A stretch of DNA of 64,000 nt from Sycobia sp. Sy_11 (Eukaryota; Arthropoda; Insecta; Hymenoptera; Epichrysomallidae), in contig JACCIC010000291.1 of the NCBI GenBank assembly GCA_018907035.1, positions 248,001 to 312,000 on the forward strand, read 5' to 3'. Positions within the stretch are counted from its first letter, which is position 1. Each line of letters starts with the position of its first letter. The position numbers and the translations under genes are program-made. The notes beneath the pieces were generated by a model. That model did not search any database. It saw only the letters and a program-made list of their open reading frames with translations, and was not told the DNA's origin. Below, piece after piece: positions 25,487 through 36,758 of the stretch.

Positions 25487-25704
25487 AACGCTTTTCCGAT
25501 GAAAAAATACTAGAAGGGCGAGGGGGGCGCGGTTTCGCGATGGGAGAGCGCAAAGAAGTTGATCAGTGCTCTATCTATTATATATTGAGCGCGGCTCCTT
25601 AACTTACGCCTTATTAACTATTCCATCCTGTCATCGGTCCGTGAATTAACGAATCAGCGCTGCTGGCCGCGTTAACATCAAGAAGAGGATTTCACCAACT
25701 CCCG

Positions 25705-25754
<50 letters not shown>

Positions 25755-25761
25755 CTCTCTA
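25432..25761. repeat. (TA)n and (CT)n microsatellites
   Basis: (TA)n at 25432-25484; (CT)n at 25707-25761 with one break. Confidence 0.95.
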
Positions 25762-27913
25762 TCACTTTTTGAATAGCGAGAAATTCAAATATTGAGAGGA
25801 GCCCCTCGAAAAGCGACTTTGTCTTTACGCGATTTACTTTGCCTAAAAACGCGATACTCGGTGAAGAGGTCTCGACGAGAAATTCAACGCATAGATCGAA
25901 TGACACAGTTGTGCTGGAGGAATCACTGATTCGTGAAGTTTTCATAAGAGCGTTTCCATTTTCTTGCTGCTTTCACTGCACACGTGTGCGCGCACATACG
26001 CATGCACGTACAACACACACATATATATTGATCCACTGACTGAATAACCATAATAACCAAATAGCTATATATAATGGTTGACATTACTTTTAGTTATCTC
26101 ATGGAAACCTTAAAAGACAACTGCCGCGCTATATAGCACTGCTTTTATTTTTATAATATATGTGTCTGTAAGTCAAACTTCAGAATCGGAATTCGAATGT
26201 TACACGATCCTGGTTTTTTTTTTATCTGATAATCAAAGACAGGAATTGAGATTTTCAAAAACCCAAATGATTGCAATGAATTTTTCTTGATTCCTTTGTA
26301 AAATATGTTAAAGAAGTTTTAAAGCTGATAAATAGCCACTATATAAATAGCCACTATCAGTTAGAAAACTCTCCAGATTACCAAAAATCTTGAAGGCTTG
26401 CCAGATTCTACCTAATATTAACTCCATACTATCAAACTTTACTCAATATTTTATTTCAGTATAACATCAAATTCGTGATCAACGACTTATAATTAATTTC
26501 CTCGTTCATCTTTTGAAATTAGGCATGTTAAAATTTGTCAATACAGCAATATAGATTTGTAATTCTGAACTTAACAAATAAAGCAAAAATTCTATTAGAA
26601 AGACATCGATCATGAAACAGATTATAATAAATTGTTTTCGAATATGGTATAATTAAACAGACGAATGATTCTATGGAACCATTAAACAATCTAACCATTA
26701 TTATTCAAAATATTTTTCTATGTAAATCTTTTGAAAGAAAACAGTATGTTATCAATTAATTTTATATGCAAACTATAATCTTGCTTAGAGTTAGTATTAC
26801 AGCGCCGCTCTTATGTTTTACTGCTTATTCAACTGCAACCGTTCGCCATCTTCAATCGTCAAGTTGAAGCATTAAATAATTTTCTACGGACGCGAAACGA
26901 GCCAGAAAAATAAGTGCTCTGCAATTTAATTTATTTGATACTATTTTATTGGCAGTTGATGCTTTTATGACGAATACTTAATTAATTTATTACGGATATA
27001 TTTCAGTGTAGCCAAACTTGTTTTAAATCCTTCCAAAATTGCAGTAAAATTTCACAATCATAATATGAATTATAAGCAGATTTAATTTTGATTCTTTGTG
27101 AAAAATCTAGAAATTTGATATTATAGTATATTTTAAGGTCACCAATCGTTTTAAATTTGTGGAAGGCATAAAAATTTGAGCGAATGGAACAAATCTTGCA
27201 AGGCTTTCATAAGAAAAACGTCACTTGGAACGCGTGCAAAGTTCCTGATTTTTTCGTTCCACGTTCGGGTAAATGGAATCGTATCTTATTGGAAGAAGAT
27301 ACTCGAAGTAATCCCCTGGACTTATGGAGGGGGCCAATAATCTCCTCTACAACCGCCATATGACGACACGACAGACAACTTTTCAAAAGAGGGGAAAAAA
27401 GCTTCTATGTAGCAGCGAAAAGTTTTTCGCAGGTAAAGGAAAGAGAACTGCTCATCCTCGATGCTTTCATAAATCGGCTATTTAGGGTAATTGAGACTCT
27501 ATACTTTTAAAAATTCTATTCAAGTATTTCGTATTCGTTATATTCTTAAAAGTTCCACCGTACATCTCGAATGATTCCAAATGCTCACCGTTATTTGATA
27601 AAAGCCAAAAAAAAAAAGAAAACAGAAGAAAATTCGAATCTTATTTTACTTTTTCGAAAATGTCAACACGCCTTAAAAAAAACTCCGGCGACAGGTACCG
27701 CGCCAGTTTGCCTACGGATCAGAAAGAAATCGCTTACACTCGGTGACGCGTCGTGACAGTTCCTTCTTTTCGCCCACCCGTCGCACGCAAGCAGCCCCTC
27801 TCGTAAGTATACGCGCAGAAAACAGGTAGACGCGCCAGCTCCCGCAGCTAAGACAAATGACGTTAGGCGGCGAATCGGCAACACCCGCGTCCATTTCCCA
27901 ATCTCTCACTTTG

Positions 27914-27963
<50 letters not shown>

Positions 27964-28132
27964 GCGTTGTCCTTCCTACCACTAACCTCAAACCGACGTC
28001 GTTATTTTACAGCGAGCGAAATACCACCGGCTCGTATGTGCGTGTATGTATAAAAAAGGAGATGGAAAATGGGCGGAGATGGTTCGGCTTGGAAAATCCA
28101 ATTTTCGCTGGATTAAGCCCTTGCGTGTGAGA

Positions 28133-28167
<35 letters not shown>

Positions 28168-28700
28168 AAGGAAAAAGGCCAAAAAAAAAAAAAAGAGTAT
28201 AAGGAGACTCGGTGAAGTAATCTTCTACCGTTACAACGATTCATCCCTTTTCCATCGCTTTCTCCTTCGCCTCTCTTCTGTTCTTCCTTACTTGGCTACT
28301 TTCGCAGACATTAGCTGCATTCGCTCTTTTCTTCGCTGTTTTATCTTTCTCGAATGTTTTCGTGTCTTTTTTCTTCGAATTGGCCGTCCACTTAAAAAGT
28401 CATCTTAGTGATTCACGTATCTAAAACAGATTCCGTCCATAAACGACGTTCTTTATCAGTATCTAAGATTTTAGTACATACAAATATTCGCGTAATTGTC
28501 TACATAGTTGGACAAACGACTCAAATAGTTTTTCTACAAAATAATTTGTTTAAAATTGACGATAAAATTAACATAAAGTTTCGTTAGCATCGTGAAATTG
28601 TTTATCCTTCATACATAAAGCAACGTAAAAACTGAAAATTACCATCTCATTTAAAATTAATATTACAACAGATTACATCGATCATTTTCAAATTGTTACA
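25762..28700. other. Intergenic DNA, no gene recognised
   Basis: AT-rich to 27180, then mixed. Minus-strand frames at 27663-27909 are CpG-driven and overlap each other; no family match. Small tandem aatagccactat near 26332-26358. Confidence 0.5.
27915..28165. repeat. (CT)n and (GA)n in inverted order
   Basis: (CT)n at 27915-27962 and (GA)n at 28134-28165, about 170 bp apart, plus an A13 run near 28180. Confidence 0.9.
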
Positions 28701-29361
28701 GCTGCACGACGAAAACAATGATATTTCCCGAAAGATCATTTGTTATTGTCGCGGCGACACCGCTACGACAAACGACAATACTTAATCACAATTTGTTTCA
28801 ATTACCGCTACAGATCCACGACCGGATGCGTAACGATCCAATTCACCGGCCTCCGACCTGCTACACACGCTATCAATTTTCTTTATACTTTCGCCGCGTC
28901 GACGTAGGAACAATTCATTAGCGACATTCGTCCTTGTACAAAGCCCGATACGTTATTGAAACGACATTCCCAGCGCCGTTTCATTTTCATCCAAGACGAA
29001 ACCCATTTCCCGTCCTCTGTCCGTCCGCCCCCCTCCCGCCGCCTACGCGGGTCAAAGGCGAAGAACCGCGGGACAACGGGAGGGACGTCAAAAACGAACA
29101 CGAGGCCGGAGTCCGAAGTTCGACCCCGGGGCGCCGCCGCGCGAAAACTACATCCGTTCGCCGCGCTTTCGCGCTCCTCGATCCGAACACCCATCCACCC
29201 ACCCACCCCCCTTCATCCTACTGTCCATCCGACGCGCGCGAGTCGTTTCATTAGACTAACGTTGTGTCGCGCGCGCCCGCGCCCCCAGGGAGTCGAACTA
29301 TTTCGGCGCCGAATTCGGCCCGCAGTTTTGTCCCGCGTCGCTAACGGCCGTCGCCAGGACA
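28700..29361. other. CpG-rich island next to dispersed element A
   Basis: GC-rich with overlapping frames on both strands. Contains ccacccacccac-type and CG-rich runs. It may be a promoter region; no coding family is recognised. Confidence 0.35.
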
Positions 29362-29471
29362 TACACGGAACTGCTCTACTCGAGCAGCGCGCGAGTCTAT
29401 CGGGCTGTCACCGAAACGGCAAGGTAATAGCGACTCCCCTTGCTATCTCTTTCTCGTTCTCTCTCCTTTCC

Positions 29472-29513
<42 letters not shown>

Positions 29514-29690
29514 CCTCTCGGTAAATAATACGAGGCGGAGGTCGCCTCGACGTGCCCGTCGCTATGGAATTTATTAGGGGGGTGGGGGGATTTACGAGCC
29601 GGCGGATATATCAACTTCTGAGCTGTTCTTCTCGCATCGATGGGTCGGGATAGAGGGGCGGCTTTAACGAAAAGCCGCGCTTGTTTTTTT
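29362..29690 (+). repeat. Dispersed element, copy A
   Basis: Matches 59369-59613 in the same orientation. The best block (29514-29579, from cctctcggtaaataat to gaatttattagggg) differs from copy B at about five positions. Weaker matches extend to ggaactg(c/t)tctactcgagca on the left and the aaagccg hairpin on the right. Copy A has a (CT)n expansion at about 29450-29509 and extra bases near 29630-29655 that copy B lacks. Confidence 0.75.
29658..29678 (+). other. Stem-loop in dispersed element, copy A
   Basis: GCGGCTTT, five-base loop, AAAGCCGC: a perfect 8-bp stem. Copy B at 59581-59601 keeps the inner six pairs and the loop length. Conservation of a hairpin between diverged copies hints at a structural role but could be chance at this size. 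Confidence 0.5.
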
Positions 29691-31217
29691 TACCGATCTC
29701 TCGGCCGAAGGCCTACGTCAGACTTTACCGATTGATTTTCCCTATGAGCACGGACTCTCCTTCTGATATATAATGTACTATTACTTCGAATTATACAGAT
29801 AACGCGCAAGGTTAAAATGTGTTCGCACGGCAAATAATGCATCGATAGGCCATTTGGAAAGTTCAAGACCTTTGTTTTGTACGATAGTTTATCGTATGCG
29901 AATGTGTTTTATTGCAGAAGAAAAATATATAAATATATATATATGTATATGTATATGTATATTGTTCATTATTTATTGATATATGGTTTTTTATTTCGTT
30001 GTCAATCTACTGAATCAATCGTTACTGGAAAACAAAGAGTGATTGTTCCTCAGGCTATTGTCAACCCGCACCATTATTACTTTGTGTGTATCTTTTGATG
30101 AACAATATTCTACAACGCAAACAATAATACGTAACGTTATATTGTTGAACCCATCATTTTGTACATACGTAGGATGTTTCTAAAACTATGGTATCTCACT
30201 AGTGTTTTTGGAATCGTTAAAATTAATTGTAAAGATACTTTCTTATTTCGGAAAAACGTACTTTTTCTCTTTAATTATCATAAACTAATTGGTTTATCTA
30301 ATTGTTAAACAAATATAAATATCTAAATTTATTTTTCGCACAGATATTATTCTAGCAAATAAAATTTCGAATGACTACGAATTTCACCTTAGAAAATCAT
30401 AATAAACTGGAACTTATTTGATAGAAGTGAGAACGCCCAATTTTATCCAAAATTCATTCGATCAATAAACAGAACAGGGTGTATTTAATAATTACATACA
30501 ATGGTTAGCTAAATAAACGGAGCATCTTTTCGACAGAAGTTCGACATAGAGATCGAGCCGAAAATTCGCGCTTTTAAACACAATAAAATTGAAAAGTCTT
30601 CGTATAAGTACGGATTTTACTTGCTTTTAATACATAAAAAAGTTTCCAAGCGTCGGTCTGTTGGTATTTCCATGTTCGTGATCGACAATCGTAAAATATA
30701 ATCTTTCTTGACGAATATCGGGAATAAATTGGATGTCTATTATAAATTAATGAAATATTACACAATATTTTTATAGAAAGAAAAATCTTGTACAATGTAA
30801 AAATTAGATGCAAACGTTTAACATTTTTGACAACAAATTTTATAGACAATTTGATTAAAGAATTTTACAGTTACTTTTAGTAATTTACAAAAATAATAAC
30901 AACTAAATTTGATTCCCGTATGAATAAAAATCTGTGAGACAATAATATATATAAATATGTAATGAAATTTTAAATTATTTATTTGTATAATTATTTACAA
31001 AAATCATACACAATCCATTTTTAGTCTATTTTGATGTGTTCCTCTTACGATAAGTCTAATTATGCTATCATTGCCAGAATTCTCATCACAATTATTTTAA
31101 GTGTAAATAACAATTTTTATAACTAATTAGGTAATCTTACTACAACATAAGACTATAAACTTACGTATAGATTCTGTGAACCTTTAAAAAAAAATTATAT
31201 TTAACAATAATGTATAA
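29691..31217. other. AT-rich DNA downstream of the desaturase
   Basis: No convincing ORF. Contains TATG repeats near 29935-29960 and an alternative AATAAA (minus) at 30978-30983. Confidence 0.5.
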
Positions 31218-31363
31218 ACTCAGCACGGAATTCAATCGTAATATAATTCAAAACGGTTCCTTATGCTAAAAATGAAAAATTATAGTATCAACTCAGCACG
31301 GAATTCAATCGTAATTTATTTCGAAACAGTTCCTAATGCCCAAAATAAAAATTAAATTTAAGT
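31218..31363. repeat. 73-bp tandem duplication in the desaturase 3' region
   Basis: Two copies begin with the same 21-base block (starting actcagcacggaattcaatc) at 31218 and 31291. Both continue with cgtaat and a diverged (aaaacg/gaaaca)gttcc segment. The tails differ more. Only the gene-proximal copy has AATAAA on the minus strand. Confidence 0.8.
31315..31320 (-). terminator. Polyadenylation signal of the desaturase
   Basis: AATAAA on the minus strand, 282 bases past the stop, giving a 3' UTR of about 0.3 kb. It lies inside the gene-proximal copy of a 73-bp tandem repeat. A second AATAAA at 30978-30983 could give a longer transcript. Confidence 0.5.
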
Positions 31364-31601
31364 TTCCGAGCAGTATACGTATTACATGGCAAGTAACCGT
31401 TGCGAGCCTCTGGTGGCGAGCGAACGAACAAACGGAAGGCTCGCGCATTGGCAATATTGCGCCTCGATGAAAGGGCGGCACGATTGCGCCACGAGGGTCC
31501 GTCGTCCCCCAGACGGAGGGATCGGAGCGTTATATCGGCGAGGTAACTCGAGCCGCCTCCTCACCCTCCCACGTGATAGGCGTCCCGATCGCGGCCCGCG
31601 C

Positions 31602-31875
31602 TCACTGCTCCTTCCCTTCCTGGCTCGACCACTGGCCAACGGCGCTGCCGTCGCCCTTGTTCGCGCTGACCTTCTCGATCAGCTCCCTGCTGGGCGTCTT
31701 GAGGTCGTAGGCGAGCCCCAGCAGTGCCATTATGTGGATAAACACCGTGCTGGGATTGAAGAAGTAGGGGACCTCGGCTGCCTTGTAGTCCCAGGGAAAG
31801 ACGTGGTGATAGTTGTGCCAGCCCTCGCCGAACGCGAACAGAGACACCAGGGCGTTCTCGGTAGGCTTCAGATTT
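31602..31875 (-). CDS. Desaturase coding exon 5 (histidine box 3, C-terminus)
   Basis: Completes Lys254 and encodes 255-344, ending at TGA. The acceptor is cccactttcag. It carries GEGWHNYHHVFPWDYK, a last hydrophobic stretch (FIHIMALLGLAYDL) and a charged tail ending in GKEQ. Confidence 0.93.
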
Positions 31876-34641
31876 CTGAAAGTGGGAGAAACGAAGATGT
31901 GAGTTATGTTTTTTTTTTTGACGTTCGTTAACGATGCGCCGATTTTTCTCGGTTTCGGTGAAAATGTCGCGAAAAGTTAGAAAAACAAACTTTACTTAAA
32001 ACGATTCATTTCGCGGCGAAAAGCATCATATATCCACTCGTATTTCCGGTCCCAGGGTATGTGGAAAAAGAACACATATCGAAGGGTCTGAACGAGAATT
32101 CTTCGAGTTCTGTACAAATTATTTGTATCTGACTTTTTGACGCTGTCAATTGCAAGTTTTGGCCTTTATATCTGGTTTACGTTTATATCCTATAGTATTC
32201 GAGGCGAAATGAAAAAATTGTGCGAGTAATAATACGAATCGTATTACTCTTTGATGGGAAATTCCGAATATGTCAATCTTCACTGGAATTATTTGTAACG
32301 CGTGAGTTATTGTTAATGCCGTCGGTACCGAGCGCGCAAACATAGGGACTGATTCGCAACATCTGTTGTGAGTATTGATTGGCGGGAAAAACAGTAATGA
32401 TTATCCAACGTACTAAGTAAGCTAACTTGTACATCTTAGCAGACCCTACTCTTTGAAAAATATTATTTTAGAACATTTTGAAGAAGTAGCTTTTCTTCTT
32501 ATACAAGAATATTTGTGTTCGCTAATATTCTGTTAATTTTTTTTTTTTTCGAGACGGATCATAAAACAATTATAAAATAACCTTTAATATTTTAATAAAA
32601 AAGAGATATTATAAAGCTGTCGATTGTAGGAAGTTTATATTAGGGAAATGTAAAAAATCCCGTCTAAAAGTACGTAACTTGGAAAAATACTGATATCTTG
32701 CGTATCAGTCCGTAAAATGACTTGTAAATTCAGCTGCATAATTTTTATGTTTATATGTAACGATATGCAAAATTTCAGAAATTTCTCAGTTTATAAATCC
32801 CCAACCGATGGAACCTCATTAAAGCAGCGGACTATGCGTTACAATTGAACTAATCAAATTGGATCGGGCCAGATTTTAGGAGATGTAACGAAGCTCCTCG
32901 ACTTTAAACTTCACAAGATCCGACAATAATGAAACTTATGGCTCACGGATAATTATGCTCAGTGCTAAAATCAGATCGTCAATGCTCGTCTCTGAAATCA
33001 GCAAAAATAGAGGTGCGCTGGCAGATAAAAATGCACCAGTGATCATTTAGAATAGTTACTTGTTATAAGGCCGATTGCCCCACATGTGTGCGAAACTGTT
33101 CACGGAGAACGCCGCGTTCAAAATCCAAGCGTAACGAACGAGCATGGCCAGCGTAGCGATCTGCCAGTTCTCGCCCCAAAAGTAGATCGGGATCAGCGTC
33201 GGGATTACGAAAGTCATCGCTATCATAATCACTCCGTAGTATCTGAAAAAATTCAAAATTTTAATTCACATATATGGAAGAAATTTCAATGAGCGCTTAA
33301 GAGCCAATGAGCTCTTTTTGGGTCCTATTTATAGTACTACTGATGGTATTATGATTACAGATATAAATTCATTCTAGGTATTTTTAGAATTGCCTTAAGA
33401 TGATATTCAATTTTTGAATTTAATTTCATCGTATTGAACAGTTATTTACAATGTGCATTTAGTTTCTGGTAAAAAGAATCTCTGATAGATCACTATTAGT
33501 TTTTAAAAGAAATAATATCCAATACGAATCACTCAATTAATCGCAAAATAGCAAGAAAATATGATATTACTGAAAGAAACACTACTCAAAACAATTTCTG
33601 AGTGTAAAATACGTTAATAACTTTTGCAAATGTAAAATTTAACCAAACGAGAAAGAAGAACGAAAGTTCCTTTTACATTTAATCTGAATTTAAGCTCTTC
33701 GAGAAAAGTGGGGAGAGGGAAAGGGGTAAAACATAAAGCACTAACTTATCGAAGAACCGAACAACCGGATCGGCCTCGATGTCGCTCATGTCGATCTTGC
33801 TGCCGTACTTCTCGACGGCCGAGTGCGGCTTCACCATTAGCCAGCCGACGTGGGCGAAGAAGAAGCCGCGATTCGCGTTGTGCGGATCCGCCGACGTCTC
33901 CGAGAACTTGTGATGAATCCTGTGGTCCTTTACCCATTTGTGCAAGGGCGTCTGTAAACGTATAGAATGCGTTTCACTATGTACTGTATATTTCGGTTTA
34001 GATGAATTTTGTAGCTTTTAATATAGGAAATTGATTTTACATTCTTCGACTGATTTAGCGTTGTTGTGTTTCTAATCTCTGGCATTGCTCTCAATATAAA
34101 CCTAATACGGCTTTACCTAAAAGATATTAAAAGCTTTGTTCTTGCGGTCAGAATCACTGACGCGAGTCAAGTTCGTGTCTTTGAACACATATCATGGACA
34201 GTATGTAGAAAAACATTAATTTTCCTTAGGACAGTAAAACAATTGTTTATTGTTTATTAAAAACTCTAAATTATATTAAATCTCATCGGTTTATTAAATT
34301 AAATATTAAAAGTAGTGTAAGTATTGTATCAGTCTTCGAACGACTATTATTACCATCAACTCCCATCGATTGCTATCGACGAATCTATACGCAATCCTAT
34401 AGAGGCCACAAGTTCCATCAAAATAATGTAACTTTAAAGCGAGAGGTATTAAAATAGCCTTTTAGCACGGCCTTTTATGATAAGTTTTAGGGTCTTCCGA
34501 ACGAAATAAATCAAATCCATGGCTCAGCGTACAGGGACAGTAGCAAAGCGAATCCTCCAATCACATAAACCCAAAGAATAGTACTTTTCGAATCCTTTAA
34601 ACAGCCAGAAGCGAGCGAAGAAGCATTTTATCGCTTTTTGG

Positions 34642-34704
<63 letters not shown>

Positions 34705-35302
34705 CTCCCGCTCTCTCTCTCTCTCTCTTTCTCTATCTCTATCTCTCTCTATCTATCTATCTATCTATCTAACTCTCTCTTTCTTTACTCGTCTCGCGAA
34801 AGAACACGCGTGGTACACTCCAGACCCCGTCGTTATAAAAAAAAAAATAACGAAGGAGATCCTCACTTCTGTTAAAGCAAAGAAATAACAGGATCTAGCA
34901 TGGTTTTAAATGTCCATATGGCAATGTTTTAGCAATAATTTTAACGAAAAGTCGACGTTTTGCGTATAGTCATGGAAACTTGTTCGAATATTATCAACGT
35001 ATTTTCTTGCCCATTTTTAATTTCAAGAGTCTGTTAAGGACCATTAAAAATCAAAAAGGAATCACACTAAAGTTATTGTTATTGTGTAATTATTTATTTG
35101 CTTTAAGCTCGATAAAAAAACATGTCACAGAGGAAAGTCGAGGTAAATATAGATTTATGCACTTGTTTGTATGGGAATCTGTTAGAGAATAAAGACCGCA
35201 AATGAGGGGATGAGTGCTGAAATGAAAAAAATACACGGCGATACTGTTTCCGCTCCTTTGCATGTTTTTTCACGAGTATGCCCCATAAAAATATGCTGAG
35301 TG

Positions 35303-35358
<56 letters not shown>

Positions 35359-36701
35359 TATATAAACGCCCTTTTTATATACTATATATATAAGCGGAGA
35401 ACGCAACCGCCCCGTTTCCTCGCGATATCAAACGAGCCAGAAAGTGGCGAGCAAGCCTGCGAAAGCAAGCCGGGGAGCTTTTAGAAGCGAGTCGAGTATA
35501 TATGGGAAAAGAAACGAGGTAGCTCGCGGGGAAAAAAACCGTCCAACGAAAACGGAGAAGTAGATAGAGACTATGGGGTGTGTTATTTTCTACTCCCTAA
35601 TGCGCGGCCGAACACCTAAGAAAATATTTCGATCTTCGAGGAGGCAGGAAAAAAGCTAATAGAAACAGAAAAACGGCAAAAAATAAAAGTTTCGTAGTTA
35701 AAATACAATGCCTTGCAATTGATGCGCGTGCCAGCGTTTCTTTCGGTATTCACTGTACCGCATGGCCGGGAGTTTCTTTAGTTTGGAAAAACGTTAAGTA
35801 GTAGGAAACGTACCACGAGCACGTACTCCTAGATCTTTCAGCTCTCGAATTTCTTGATTACCTTTCTTCGCTTTTAGCTTTCTCTCTTTCCCACCCCCTC
35901 TCTCTCGCTCTCTCTCTCCTTCTATCTCCCATGAACACCTTTCACGGAATAATCACGTTCGATTTCCTCTGCTATCCGTGATATCTTATACAGTTTACGA
36001 TATCGAGATAAAGATCAGATCTCAGATCTAAACGTAGTTAGAAAATTTACTCATTAATCTAGAAATACAAGGATTTAACAACGAATATTTAGCCACTAAA
36101 CTGAATAAACTCAAAAATACTGTAGTTAGATTAATATTTGATGATAAACGCGATTTCAAGATTTAATTATAATCTTTCTACCTTACATGAAATGATTTAA
36201 CTCCGATCAAGCGCCGGCAGTACTTCTTCATGAGTATTCTCCTGTATAAGACAGGTCAGGTTAAAAAGACGTATTACGTTTTATAGCATTGATGACTCTG
36301 TTGGAAATTCTATTAAAATTAATCTATACGTATCATTACCATTGATTAAGATGAAATTAAAAGAGTAGTTTTTTTTTTATACAGACGAAAATATTTTGGG
36401 ATTATTTGTCCTTATGAAATTACAAAATGTTTATCTGTGCTTCAAAACAAATTCTATCATTATTGAGTTGGCTACTAGGATTGTTATGTTATTTTTAGTA
36501 CTAATCCATGTTAAACTATTTTTCATAAATATTCTGTATATTAATTTTTCTTATCATTCTACTTTTATTAACTAAAAGCTCGAGTTTTTACATCTGTATA
36601 CATTTGCATAATATTATATATTAAACTTCATTATAGTTAAATGTTTCCATTCGGTAAACTAGACCATGTACAAATAAATTTGTTACCAACAAACCAATCT
36701 T

Positions 36702-36758
<57 letters not shown>

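Noticed and set aside
28956..29528. 190-codon plus-strand frame in a CpG-rich island
   Set aside because: Overlaps long frames on the other strand, is Arg/Pro/Ser-rich and ends in a CT repeat; no recognisable domain.
31386..31931. 181-codon plus-strand frame
   Set aside because: Antisense to desaturase exon 5.
15822..32824. Phrase atggaacctcattaa near 15822 and 32810
   Set aside because: Only 15 bases match, with little similarity outside; not enough to call a repeat family.
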